DNA from: an uncultured Muribaculaceae bacterium
Lineage (GTDB): Bacteria; Bacteroidota; Bacteroidia; Bacteroidales; Muribaculaceae
Reading direction: 5' to 3'
NCBI GenBank assembly: GCA_905233845.1
Contig: CAJOFH010000002.1
Coordinates: 1 to 64,000, forward strand
DNA: 64,000 nucleotides
Of the stretch, positions 35,316 to 43,579 are shown one piece after another. The stretch's first letter is position 1. Each line of letters begins with the position of its first letter. A program made the translations under genes and the position numbers. The notes beneath the pieces are model-generated. The model saw nothing but the letters and a program-made list of their open reading frames with translations, was not told where the DNA came from and did no database searches.

Positions 35316-36080
35316 ATGGACTACTATATTTCCAAGAACAACGGCAAGTACTCTGGGCCATTCAAGAAAGAGCAGCTAATAGCTGCTGGCCTCGACCTCG
35401 ACACAATGGTGTGGAGGCAGGGTATGACAGCTTGGGCACCTGCCAAACAACTTCCAGAGCTGAGCGACATTATAGGCGACGTGCCACCTCCCATGGACAT
35501 GGTCATGGAACCAAATGCTGTGGTGCAACCGCCTGTGCAACAAGTTACTGCTCAGCTCAATGAGATGCAACAGCAATTGAATCAGCTTAACAGAGAAAAA
35601 GAGGAATTAAAGAAACTGCTGGAGCAAAAGAAAGCCGAAGGAGACAAAAAACTTGCTATTGCAAAGGCACAGCACCAAGCCGAGGTAAAAGAACAGAAAA
35701 AGCAGAAGGAAAAAAAAGAAAAAGAAGAGAAGGAAAAAGCCAAGAAGAAGACAAGATATGACTACCCGGTGTGCGACTGGCGCAACGAGTCGATTTGGCT
35801 GCTCTTCTTCGTTATCTGCCATGCGGCTATGGCAATTGCTGGTTGGACGACATTCTTCTACATCTATTTCGACATTGTGGGAGCTGTTTTGAGCATCATT
35901 GGCATTGTAATTGGCAACAAAATTCGCAAGCTCAATGCAATCTCCTACAAGAAAGGAAGCGAGTCGCGACTGAAAGCTGAGCCGCTGGGCTACTACAACG
36001 GCATTTTTGTGAGCGTGACGGCTGCGATTGGATTCCTTATAATTCTTGTGCAATCGGCTCATTATGTTTATGTTTGCTAA
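35316..36080 (+). CDS. GYF_2 domain membrane protein with coiled coil
   Basis: A 254-residue protein. The start at 35316 (MDYYISKNNGKYSGPF) fits the GYF_2 domain edge; the open frame begins four codons earlier at a TTG. GYF_2 covers about 1-45, with the hallmark GPFKKEQL and TMVWRQGMTAWAPA. A basic/acidic coiled coil (about 75-145, rich in KKEKEEKEK) follows, then two or three transmembrane helices from about 160 with the CD225-like pattern FYIYFDIVGAVLSIIGIVIGNKIRKLN. GYF_2 domains bind proline-rich peptides. The domain probably faces the cytoplasm. Confidence 0.85.
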   Translation: MDYYISKNNGKYSGPFKKEQLIAAGLDLDTMVWRQGMTAWAPAKQLPELSDIIGDVPPPMDMVMEPNAVVQPPVQQVTAQLNEMQQQLNQLNREKEELKKLLEQKKAEGDKKLAIAKAQHQAEVKEQKKQKEKKEKEEKEKAKKKTRYDYPVCDWRNESIWLLFFVICHAAMAIAGWTTFFYIYFDIVGAVLSIIGIVIGNKIRKLNAISYKKGSESRLKAEPLGYYNGIFVSVTAAIGFLIILVQSAHYVYVC

Positions 36081-36093
36081 TCCTTTACGCACT

Positions 36094-36942
36094 ATGAAAA
36101 ATTTTTCAAAAACAAGATATTTAGTCCTTGTGCTATTGATGATGATGGTGGCGTTGACAATGAACGCCGACATTCCACCCCAGCCCAAGAACGCCAATGA
36201 GCTGGTCTATGACTACGCCCATGTTATTGACAGTGCCAACCTGGCTGTTATCAATGACTCTCTTCAGAACTTGTATCACTATAATAAGTCGCAAGTAGTT
36301 GTCCTGACCGTCGAGTCGCTCGACGGAATGGAAATCGAGGACTTCTGCCAGCAAGTATTCCAGGAATGGGGCATTGGCGATAAGAAGACTAACAACGGAG
36401 TGCTTATCGTGGTCAAGCCAAAAACTGAGACGAGCAAAGGACAGGTGCGCATCCATACTGGATATGGCGTCGAGGGTGTGCTACCCGACTTGCTGTGTAA
36501 GAAAATTCAGACCGACTCGATGATTCCGGCTTTCAAGGAGAACAACTATGGCTTAGCGATAAGAAAGGCCGTAACCCTTATAACTCCTTCCATAAAAGGC
36601 GAGTATCCAAAGGATATTGCTGCGTTCTTGAAGGAGAAAGAAGAGGAACGAGAGTCTAATGCACGCATTGCCGTCATCGTCTATGTGATACTCTATATTC
36701 TGCTATGCGGCTTGATATGGTATTTCTTCTTCATGCCCACCAAGAAAGACTGGTACTCCATTATGGCGTCGCCCATCTATGCTGCGACATTGGCAGCGTC
36801 ATCCTCGGGCAGGAGGTCAAGTGGTTCGAGTTGGTCTTCTGGCTCAAGCTCAAGAAGTAGCGGCAGTTGGAGCTCTGGCTCAAGCTCAAGCAGTTGGGGC
36901 GGTGGCTCAAGCGGTGGTGGCGGAGCCAGCAGTTCGTGGTAA
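36094..36942 (+). CDS. TPM domain membrane protein (YgcG/Psb32-like)
   Basis: A 282-residue protein. The start at 36094 gives a signal peptide (MKNFSKTRYLVLVLLMMMVALTMNA); the frame is open to 36046 but that overlaps the upstream gene. The TPM domain (about 28-180) has LVYDYAHVIDSANLAVINDSL, VVVLTVESLDGMEIEDF, FQEWGIGDKKTNNGVLIVV and IHTGYGVEGVLPD. One membrane helix follows (about 200-222). The tail is Ser/Gly-rich and ends GGGSSGGGGASSSW, as in many TPM proteins. It lies 13 bases after the first GYF_2 gene. Confidence 0.9.
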   Translation: MKNFSKTRYLVLVLLMMMVALTMNADIPPQPKNANELVYDYAHVIDSANLAVINDSLQNLYHYNKSQVVVLTVESLDGMEIEDFCQQVFQEWGIGDKKTNNGVLIVVKPKTETSKGQVRIHTGYGVEGVLPDLLCKKIQTDSMIPAFKENNYGLAIRKAVTLITPSIKGEYPKDIAAFLKEKEEERESNARIAVIVYVILYILLCGLIWYFFFMPTKKDWYSIMASPIYAATLAASSSGRRSSGSSWSSGSSSRSSGSWSSGSSSSSWGGGSSGGGGASSSW

Positions 36943-36975
36943 CATAATTGTGAGTTTTTCAGTTGTCGGGGTTTT

Positions 36976-37986
36976 ATGGACTACTATATAAGCCAAGGTA
37001 ATGGTCAAAAACAAGGACCGTTCAAGAGAGAAGAGTTGACGCAACACGGATTAACGCCGTCGACTCTGGTGTGGCGACAGGGAATGGGCCAATGGTTGGC
37101 GGCAAGCGCTATGCCCGAGCTCGCCGACATAGTTGCTGTCACAAATATTCCTCTTTTGCCCAGCGCTCCAGAGCCAATAAACTCTCTGCGTCAAGAGATT
37201 GAGAAGTCGAAGCGTGAGATTGAAGAGCTACGCAAGGAAGTCGACAAGCTTGATCCCGACAATCTTGAAAGCTTAATTCGCCCTCCCATAAAACTAAAGG
37301 AAAAGACACCCTACGACTTCCGTTGCCCCACATGGACCAAGGAAGCTTGGATAGCTCTCGCATGCGTGGTTGGGCATTTCCTGCTGGGTGTCACAAGAAT
37401 CTCCACATTCTTTTACATTTTCTTTGACCTAATTGGGTTTGCTCTCTGTTTCACAGCTCTTTATCTTGGCTCCAAAATCAAGACATTGAACAAAGTTTCC
37501 TACGTCCAAGGCACTCCCACACGCATTAAAGGCGACAAGTTGGCGCAAGCCAACGGCTGGCTTATTAGTATCACCGTGTTAATTGGAATAGTCATAATTC
37601 TGATTCAGTCGGGGTTAGACATGTTCAGCGAGGGAAAGGAGACTGGTATCACTTATTTAGTCACTTACATTGGTCTAATGGGGTTTTTGTGGTATTGTTA
37701 TTTCAGGCCCATAAAACTCGACAACTATTCCTTGAAAACCTCACCAACATTATTAACTAACGCGAAGCAGAAGAAGTTGCAAGATGCCGACGAACTGCGC
37801 TGGCGCAGAGAGATGCACCGTCACGGATTAAGACCTGGCGACAGCGATAACAGCGACGGTGATGGCGATGGCAGCGATTGGGACAACGACGATTGGGACA
37901 GCGATGATGGGTATGACAGCGACGATGGCGACTCCGACTGGGGTGGTGGCGACAGTGGTGGAGGCGGCGCCTCAAGCGAGTGGTAA
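36976..37986 (+). CDS. GYF_2 membrane protein with TPM-type C-terminal tail
   Basis: A 336-residue protein. GYF_2 occupies about 1-45 (YYISQGNGQKQGPFKREEL, TLVWRQGMGQWLAA). A short coiled coil (about 60-95) follows, then helices matching the first GYF_2 protein (FYIFFDLIGFALCFTALYLGSKIKTLN). From about 225 the sequence instead resembles the TPM protein: LWYCYFRPIKLDNYSLKTSP aligns with IWYFFFMPTKKDWYSIMASP. The tail ends GGGDSGGGGASSEW after a highly acidic Asp/Ser/Gly run. It therefore combines parts of both neighbours without the TPM domain. It ends one base before the convergent ribD gene. Confidence 0.85.
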   Translation: MDYYISQGNGQKQGPFKREELTQHGLTPSTLVWRQGMGQWLAASAMPELADIVAVTNIPLLPSAPEPINSLRQEIEKSKREIEELRKEVDKLDPDNLESLIRPPIKLKEKTPYDFRCPTWTKEAWIALACVVGHFLLGVTRISTFFYIFFDLIGFALCFTALYLGSKIKTLNKVSYVQGTPTRIKGDKLAQANGWLISITVLIGIVIILIQSGLDMFSEGKETGITYLVTYIGLMGFLWYCYFRPIKLDNYSLKTSPTLLTNAKQKKLQDADELRWRREMHRHGLRPGDSDNSDGDGDGSDWDNDDWDSDDGYDSDDGDSDWGGGDSGGGGASSEW

Positions 37987-37987
37987 C

Positions 37988-39190
37988 CTATCTAGTCTCT
38001 CTCACAATAAGATTACCATCAATTTCTTCACCAATTGTATGACTCAAGTCGACAACTGGGGCTTTGATTCCTTTTCTCAGAGTTGCTGGAGAGATTTCTA
38101 TGCGCAGTTCGTTCCAGGCGTTGGCATCAAGCATCTGCTGGAGGACGTTGGCACCGCCCTCTACCATCACACTTGTGATGCCACGGCGATAGAGGTCACG
38201 AAGCCATGACTGCGGCTCGATGGTGTTGAGTTTTACCCACTCCAAACTGCCCTTTGTTTCGTTTTTTATCGCATTATATATCAGCGTTTTACCACCATCG
38301 GCGATTAATTTGCAATCGCTTGGCATTGAGAGGTTTTTATCGAGCACCACACGCAATGGAGAGTTGCCGCTCCAGTGGCGCGTGGTGAGCGACGGATTGT
38401 CGATTTTTACAGTATTGGCTCCCACTACAATAGCGTCGACCATCGAGCGTTCGCGGTGCATGAGAGCTCGCGTCAAAGGGGTACTGAATTGTACTGCCCC
38501 ATTCTCATCGGCAAGGAAGCCATCGCTGCTCTGAGCCCACTTGAGCATCACCCAGGGCATGCCTGTCGTGTGGGCGGTGAAAAATCGACGGTTTAGGTCA
38601 CGGCACTGCTGCTCGAGAATGCCAACTTCCACCTCGACCCCTGCCTCGCGGAGCATCTGAACGCCACGTCCACTCACCTTCTCAAATGGGTCGAGAGTGC
38701 CCACTACCACACGCTTTATATTCTTCTCTATCAAGAGTTTGGCACATGGTGGGGTCTTGCCATAATGTGAGCACGGCTCAAGGGTGACATAGATAGTGCT
38801 CTCGGAGAGCAGCGTGTGGTCTCGAACGCTTGCTATGGCATTGACCTCGGCATGCCCCTGTCCGCAACAACGGTGGAAGCCCTCTCCTATTATCTTGCCG
38901 CGATGAACCACCACAGCACCCACCATGGGGTTGGGTGAGGCATGTCCCCCACCCTGCCGTGCCAGCTGCAGAGCCCGGCGCATGTATCTCTCATCAATAG
39001 ACTTTGCCTCGGTCATACTCCCCCTGCCCCCCTCTATCTTAGAGGGGGAACTGACGGTTGTCTCGGTCATACTCCCCCTAGCCCCCTCTATCTTAGAGGG
39101 GGAACTGGCGGTTGTCTCGGTCATACTTCCCCTGACCCCCTCTATCTTAGAGGGGGAACTGGATTGAATGTATTTCTCGTCAGTTGTCAT
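37988..39190 (-). CDS. ribD: Riboflavin biosynthesis deaminase/reductase RibD with repeat-derived N-terminal insert
   Basis: A 400-residue bifunctional enzyme. The deaminase (about 65-190) has HAEVNAI and PCSHYGKTPPCAKLL zinc motifs. The reductase (about 200-400) has WVMLKWAQSSDGFLA, VGANTVKIDNPSL and VMVEGGANVLQQML. It converts the GTP-derived pyrimidine to 5-amino-6-ribitylaminouracil phosphate. The start at 39190 overlaps the upstream DUF2284 stop (ATGA). Residues about 8-61 are three exact-length 18-residue repeats (SPSKIEG.RGSMTETT.S) encoded by a dispersed hairpin repeat; normal RibD lacks this segment. The catalytic part appears intact. Confidence 0.93.
   Translation of the reverse strand: MTTDEKYIQSSSPSKIEGVRGSMTETTASSPSKIEGARGSMTETTVSSPSKIEGGRGSMTEAKSIDERYMRRALQLARQGGGHASPNPMVGAVVVHRGKIIGEGFHRCCGQGHAEVNAIASVRDHTLLSESTIYVTLEPCSHYGKTPPCAKLLIEKNIKRVVVGTLDPFEKVSGRGVQMLREAGVEVEVGILEQQCRDLNRRFFTAHTTGMPWVMLKWAQSSDGFLADENGAVQFSTPLTRALMHRERSMVDAIVVGANTVKIDNPSLTTRHWSGNSPLRVVLDKNLSMPSDCKLIADGGKTLIYNAIKNETKGSLEWVKLNTIEPQSWLRDLYRRGITSVMVEGGANVLQQMLDANAWNELRIEISPATLRKGIKAPVVDLSHTIGEEIDGNLIVRETR
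39008..39169 (-). repeat. Three 54-bp tandem copies of the CCCCTCTA hairpin inside ribD
   Basis: Units start at 39008, 39062 and 39116, each 54 bases (18 codons). Each contains CCCCTCTATCTTAGAGGGG, which folds into an 8-bp hairpin, and TCATACT-CCCCT. Because 54 is a multiple of three, the ribD frame stays open through all copies. The same hairpin is intergenic at 21463, 25154 and 41881. Confidence 0.92.
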
Positions 39191-39759
39191 TGTTTCCATT
39201 TTGGGTCTTCTCCATTGAAAAATAGTCCGCACACAACAGTGATGTACTTGGGCAAATGCTTGTCGTGGCTCCATTGAATGTCGATGTCAAGGAGTTCGCT
39301 TGTGGTCTTGCCTATGTCAAACCCATAAGCCTCGAGCGATGGACGCACTTTGTCGGGATGGCGGCAAGGCTTTCCCTGCTGGCGGGCACATGGGGCACCA
39401 TGGCAGTAAGGACATTTTCCAACAAAGCCGAATGCTAAGCCGTTCTTCTCACGCTCCAACTCAAGTAACCGTTTGTTGACACGTTCCAGTTCTGGACGCA
39501 TCAAATCATGGACTTTATCAAGTGGCATCCTGCTATCGTGAGGCGTGATTTTCACACCTATTATCATGACCTTGTCGTAGGGCAACAGGTCCTGAAGCGT
39601 GTCGTGGTCAAAGGGTGGACATCCCCAGCGCATGCCATAGTTTGGGCATGCACGGCAGCACTCCTCAAAGGTTGCCACATCGCGGAACTCCCTCACATAA
39701 CGGTCACGGTCAATAACCGCCACCACCTCCTCAGCATCATATTTTTTACCGTCATCCAT
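39187..39759 (-). CDS. DUF2284 cysteine-rich protein
   Basis: A 190-residue cytoplasmic protein starting MDDGKKYD at 39759. The longer frame to 39858 is dispersed-repeat sequence and can be ignored. Cysteine clusters (CCRACPNYGMRWGCPPFDHD near 35-55; CPYCHGAPCARQQGKPCRHP near 115-135) and the closing VVCGLFF match the DUF2284 family of predicted metal-binding proteins. They may bind iron-sulfur clusters. A TACTTTTG -7 box (plus 39783-39790) lies 24 bases upstream. Its stop overlaps the ribD start, indicating coupled translation. Confidence 0.85.
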   Translation of the reverse strand: MDDGKKYDAEEVVAVIDRDRYVREFRDVATFEECCRACPNYGMRWGCPPFDHDTLQDLLPYDKVMIIGVKITPHDSRMPLDKVHDLMRPELERVNKRLLELEREKNGLAFGFVGKCPYCHGAPCARQQGKPCRHPDKVRPSLEAYGFDIGKTTSELLDIDIQWSHDKHLPKYITVVCGLFFNGEDPKWKQ

Positions 39760-39804
39760 AGTCACATTACAGATTTGATATACAAAAGTAGTAGATTTTT
39801 GTTT

Positions 39805-40320
39805 GTGTGGGACACTTTTTGGAAAAAAATTTTTACACCGCGCTGACTTTAGTCTCACGCAAATATTGCAATTTCAAACAACTGGAACAACTTAAATACA
39901 ACTTGCACAACAAATGTGGGTTGTGTGGGACAGTTTTTGGAAAAAACTTTTTACACCGCGACTGCGGTGCAATACATAGACAACTCCCAGGTGTGTGGGA
40001 CAGTTTTTGAAAAAATTTTGAAGTGAAGGTTTTTGGTTGGTCGAACAACGAACAGCGATATTTCGAATTATCGAATATAATATTATTGAGACAACGGACG
40101 CAGTTTGTTTTGACAGGGTGAACAAGATTTTCATGGTTTGGGACAGTTTTTGAAAAAAATTATTTGATGATTTTGGAGTTTTTGACCATAAAATTGAGTT
40201 TTTTTGGTTAAAAACGGAAGTGGGTTGGGACAGTTTTTGAAAAATTTTTTTACACCGCGCCGGCGGTGTAATACATTGACAGCTCCCAGGAGCGTGTGGG
40301 ACAGTTTTTGAAAAAATATT
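39805..40320. repeat. Cluster of GGGACAGTTTTTGAAAA repeats with hairpins
   Basis: Six copies of GTGTGGGACAGTTTTTGAAAA or close variants start near 39805, 39923, 39993, 40137, 40224 and 40294. Three are followed by TTACACCGCG; two of these continue as a hairpin (TACACCGC / GCGGTGTA at about 40251-40270 and a variant at 39953-39972), then AATACAT-GACA-CTCCCAGG. Copy spacing is irregular (about 70-144 bases), so this is not a CRISPR array. No gene is supported in 39760-40751. From 40321 to 40751 I see only fading GGGAC-like pieces and unremarkable sequence. Confidence 0.8.
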
Positions 40321-40751
40321 TTGAGTTTTATGGGACTTGTGGGATTTTGGGGACGTTTGACAATTTTGGGACAAGTGGGACATTGTACAAGACTGTCGTC
40401 TTGTAGTACGTTGACAGATTTGGGATAAAACTGAAAATGAATGTTTCATAGTGGTATATATTAAATGAACGGGTGTGCGCGCAAAGATAAATGTGATTGA
40501 GGGGTGAAACAATGTTAAAATAATGTAGGTGAGAGGTGAGTGGGGAGAGGGAAGATTGGCTTCGCGCGATAGTGCGGTGAGGGCTCGATTTTGCTACGCT
40601 TGAGTGGCTTTTTGACACTGGGATGTGTGGCTTTATGAGAGAAAAACAGTAACAACTTGCATAATTGAACAGTAATTACTAACTTCGTGGCGTTCAAGTG
40701 CGACCTTAAAAGCAAAACTATATGATAACAAGAACTGGAAAAAACATAATT

Positions 40752-41849
40752 ATGAGAGCTCTAAAATCTACTTTCAAGATTTTTATAATGGTTCTTGCAA
40801 TAATTACTGTGCAATCATGCAAGGACGATAACGATGAGCCAGACTTTCCTGTTTCAAAAGGAGATGTGACGATTAACGCATTGTCATTTACTGCAAACAC
40901 GCTCTACACAATGTCGACCAAGGATGGGGTGTTGAAGACCTATGAATTCAGCACTGAGACACCTTCGGAAAAATTGAATGAGATCATTGCCTACAATGGA
41001 CAGGCATGGTACTGGAACAATAATACTCAAAGTCTGCTTCGCTTTCAAGATGGAGCGGTTGTTGAGACTAAGAAAATACAATTTCTTGACATGTCAAGAA
41101 GCTCATATTACTCACCAGGAGTGATTAATGGAAAGTGTTATTTTATTGGCAACGATGGGAACAATATACTTGTTTATGACTCAAATGGATCGTTGAGCCT
41201 TGTAAACATCCCAAATAATGATGGTTACTTTAAAAATGACACTGTACATTCATATTATTATAGGTGGGCTTTGGACATTGATTTCAATATTTACACATGT
41301 GGTCATGTTAATAACAATCCGTTGTGGAAATTATTAAAGAATGAACAGAAATTGGCCGATATACCATTTGTTACAGTTTATTCCAATGGATTAATTGATG
41401 GCGAGTATTACGCTTTAGGTTCCTCGACCAATGGTATTGGGGCTTATTGGCATAGAGGGACTATTGTTGAGGACAATAATTTCTCGATGATTACATGCGC
41501 CGCCTCGCTTAACGGAAATCTGTGCCTGGGTGGCTACAAGACCGATGAAGAGGGTGTGAGGAGGGCTGTGCTTAAAATAGGCAACGTCTATGTTGATCTT
41601 ACCGATGAAACCGGCTTGTACCGACCAGATAATGCAAGTGGTGAAAATGTTCTCATTTATCCCCCGTCTTCTGTTGAACAGATGGTTGTGGTAAACAATG
41701 AAGTATATTCTAAAGTCACAAGAAGCTTGTATCGTCCAACGAATGGAAGAGAGCTAATTCCTTATGCCGACGCCATCTTTAGAAACGGAAACAAGATTGT
41801 TGACTTTAATAACAAAAGAATCAAAGGCTTTGTCGTGACATCAAACTGA
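40752..41849 (+). CDS. Lipoprotein of unknown function, propeller-like
   Basis: A 365-residue lipoprotein. The start at 40752 gives MRALKSTFKIFIMVLAIITVQSC with the lipobox cysteine in VQSC; a start at 40722 is possible but less typical. After the Asp-rich linker (KDDNDEPDFP), repeated short strands with W/Y and G (NGQAWYWNNNTQSLLRF, INGKCYFIGNDGNNILVY, LNGNLCLGGYKTDEEGVRRAVLK) suggest a beta-propeller. I recognise no family. Codon use is more AT-rich than in ribD. It stands alone between repeat blocks. Probably on the cell surface or in the periplasm. Confidence 0.75.
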   Translation: MRALKSTFKIFIMVLAIITVQSCKDDNDEPDFPVSKGDVTINALSFTANTLYTMSTKDGVLKTYEFSTETPSEKLNEIIAYNGQAWYWNNNTQSLLRFQDGAVVETKKIQFLDMSRSSYYSPGVINGKCYFIGNDGNNILVYDSNGSLSLVNIPNNDGYFKNDTVHSYYYRWALDIDFNIYTCGHVNNNPLWKLLKNEQKLADIPFVTVYSNGLIDGEYYALGSSTNGIGAYWHRGTIVEDNNFSMITCAASLNGNLCLGGYKTDEEGVRRAVLKIGNVYVDLTDETGLYRPDNASGENVLIYPPSSVEQMVVVNNEVYSKVTRSLYRPTNGRELIPYADAIFRNGNKIVDFNNKRIKGFVVTSN

Positions 41850-41880
41850 TTATTTGAAAGTTGATTAGAAGGTCTTGCTC

Positions 41881-42005
41881 TGTCATACTCCCCCCGCCCT
41901 CTGTCATACTCACCCTAACCCCCTCTATCTTAGAGGGGGAGCTAAAACGCTGAATATAAGGATTAAAATTCATCGAACTCACGTTATCTTAGAGGAGGAG
42001 TCTCG
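41881..42005 (-). repeat. Dispersed CCCCTCTA-hairpin element, copy 3 (inverted) plus partial copy
   Basis: Read on the minus strand it runs ACGTGAGTTCGATGAATTTT, ATCCTTATATTCAGCGTTTT, AGCTCC, hairpin CCCCTCTAAGATAGAGGGG and GAGTATGACAG, the same order as copies 1 and 2. A half hairpin (TTATCTTAGAGGAGGAG, 41984-42000) lies between it and the stop codon of the next gene. Confidence 0.82.
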
Positions 42006-42012
42006 CATGTTC

Positions 42013-42624
42013 TCAGAAACGGAAGCGGACGCCGCCGTGAATCAGGCCTTGCTCTCCGAAACCAAGTTCGGCAAAGCCTCGTACGTTGTTGCCGCCAGCC
42101 TCAATGCCCACAAGCGATGCCTGGAAATTGAAGAAGTTGTCACCCGATGAATCCTTGGTATAGGTTCCGTTGGAGTCCTTGCCTGTAGTGTTGAATTCAG
42201 CTCGGGTATATCCTACGCCAAGTTTTGAATACAAGCCCCAATGCTGCTTGCGCAGCCAGTTGAACTTCACTGCCGGTAAGATAGTGAAGTAGTTGCTTGT
42301 ACGTTTTCCTGTGACTTGCTCGTCCTGTAACACATCCTGCCTGTGGTGGTTGTAGACACCAATTCCTCCCACACCCACCAAGGGACTCACATGGTAGAAA
42401 TACTCTGCCGAGAAAGGCCCTATGAATTTTTCATTCTGATAGCGAGCACCAAACATCGCACTCACCACGTCGACAAAGACGTCGAGCACGTTAGACGTGC
42501 TCACAGCTCCGTAAGCCACTGCCAGTTCATTTTTAGGCTCGTCGTTGGGGTCAAAGTCCTGCGCGTGCACAACTGGAGCGCACCACATTGCCATCGCGAC
42601 TATCAATATCAATAATTTATTCAT
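42013..42624 (-). CDS. Outer-membrane beta-barrel protein
   Basis: A 203-residue exported protein with signal peptide MNKLLILIVAMAMWCAPVVHAQ and alternating barrel strands (FIGPFSAEYFYHVSPLVGVGGIGVYN, YFTILPAVKFNWL, WGLYSKLGVGYTRAEF, RGFAELGFGEQGLIHGGVRFRF) ending in phenylalanine, the BamA-recognised C-terminal residue. An eight-stranded OmpW/OmpX-like barrel is likely. Role unknown. A TACATTTG box on the minus strand (plus 42646-42653) is a probable promoter. Its 3' end abuts a dispersed repeat. Confidence 0.82.
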   Translation of the reverse strand: MNKLLILIVAMAMWCAPVVHAQDFDPNDEPKNELAVAYGAVSTSNVLDVFVDVVSAMFGARYQNEKFIGPFSAEYFYHVSPLVGVGGIGVYNHHRQDVLQDEQVTGKRTSNYFTILPAVKFNWLRKQHWGLYSKLGVGYTRAEFNTTGKDSNGTYTKDSSGDNFFNFQASLVGIEAGGNNVRGFAELGFGEQGLIHGGVRFRF

Positions 42625-42663
42625 AATTCATTAAATATTTTTCCACAAATGTAATTGTTTTCA

Positions 42664-42730
42664 TTAATGCAAAATGCACAATGCACAATGCACAATTGGG
42701 GCTAACGCCACGATGCAATGCACAATGAAG
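42664..42730. repeat. ATGCACA tandem repeat
   Basis: Short units ATGCAAA / ATGCACA repeat at 42667-42693 and resume at 42712-42727 around a spacer (TTGGGGCTAACGCCACG). It fills the gap between the barrel gene's promoter and the stop codon of the next minus-strand gene. Confidence 0.7.
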
Positions 42731-42743
42731 AATTGCGGTAGAC

Positions 42744-43385
42744 TTATCTTTTCTCGTAGATGTCGGCATCAACATCGTGCATAGGCTTCTCAATGAAAAC
42801 TGCACCCAATAAAGTATCGTCATCTTTCAATTTTATAATGAGATTGTCGTCAGGCTCATCTAATTGCATTGTAACCGACTCACACCCTACATATGCAATC
42901 ATCACTTTGGTGCCTTTTGAAATTCTAAGGGCAAATTGTCCGTAATAATCAGTGGCTGTACCGTATATTGTTGCTTTACCTTTCTTATCAAGGACGTTAA
43001 TAGTTGCTCCAACCAATGGCTCATCGGCCTCATCGAGGACATATCCACGCACAATTATTGCTGCGGTGTCGTTTGACGCACAATCAACAGGTGTCAGTTT
43101 CTGACTGTGGGCAGCTTTATGAGTTGGTTGCACTTGATTTTGTGCCATTGCAGGAGCAATGCTTGTCGCCCCAAGAGCAAGTACCGCAACCACAGCAACC
43201 TTGCCAATAGCCTGTCGCCGCAACAGTTGACGCTCGATGTAGCGCACTTCTTTCTCGCATTGTGGACAAGTTCCCGAGCAGTCTCCCTTGTGACCGCACT
43301 CGGCTGGAGTATAATCGATATCGTTGGATTGAGCTATGCTAAGCCTAATTTCTTTGAGTTTCTTGCAGATGTTTTTGCCTTTCAT
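42744..43385 (-). CDS. Cys-motif membrane protein with carboxypeptidase-like regulatory domain
   Basis: A 213-residue protein. The N-terminal cytoplasmic part has a cysteine motif CGHKGDCSGTCPQCEKEV (about 29-46), a likely zinc or Fe-S site. A membrane helix follows (about 60-82, KVAVVAVLALGATSIAPAMA), which also resembles a late signal peptide. The rest is a CarboxypepD_reg-like fold (about 110-190): VRGYVLDEADEPLVGATINVL, ATDYYGQFALRI and MIAYVGCESVTMQL. Similar proteins recur in Bacteroidales, but I know no function. A divergent promoter box (TACCTTTG, plus 43420-43427) is present. Confidence 0.75.
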   Translation of the reverse strand: MKGKNICKKLKEIRLSIAQSNDIDYTPAECGHKGDCSGTCPQCEKEVRYIERQLLRRQAIGKVAVVAVLALGATSIAPAMAQNQVQPTHKAAHSQKLTPVDCASNDTAAIIVRGYVLDEADEPLVGATINVLDKKGKATIYGTATDYYGQFALRISKGTKVMIAYVGCESVTMQLDEPDDNLIIKLKDDDTLLGAVFIEKPMHDVDADIYEKR

Positions 43386-43499
43386 GATTAATTAAGTGGG
43401 TTTACGGTGTTCAATTTCGCAAAGGTAATGATAATTTTTGAAAACGATGAGATTTTGAGAAGTTATATTGCGAACTAGCCTTATAAATTGAATCTTGAT

Positions 43500-43530
43500 T
43501 TGGAATTTTCGTTTTTTACATTTATCTTTG
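43500..43530 (+). promoter_or_regulatory. Promoter for the TolB-like gene
   Basis: TTG at 43500-43502, 20-base spacer, TATCTTTG at 43523-43530, 50 bases before the start codon. Confidence 0.65.
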
Positions 43531-43579
43531 CAAAAAGATACAAATTGACGAATATATTATCATTAAATACTATGCTACA

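Noticed and set aside
39760-39858. DUF2284 protein starting at 39858
   Set aside because: The extra 33 residues are repeat-derived (CKNFFPKSVPH), and the promoter box at 39783-39790 lies downstream of that start.
39805-40320. Possible CRISPR array
   Set aside because: Repeat spacing is irregular, repeats vary in length, spacers include further repeats, and no cas genes are present.
39892-40512. A 206-codon minus-strand frame through the repeat cluster
   Set aside because: Its translation is made of repeat-derived peptides (FFQKLSH and similar) and simple Ser/Lys/His sequence, with no domain or signal. It is read-through of the intergenic repeats.
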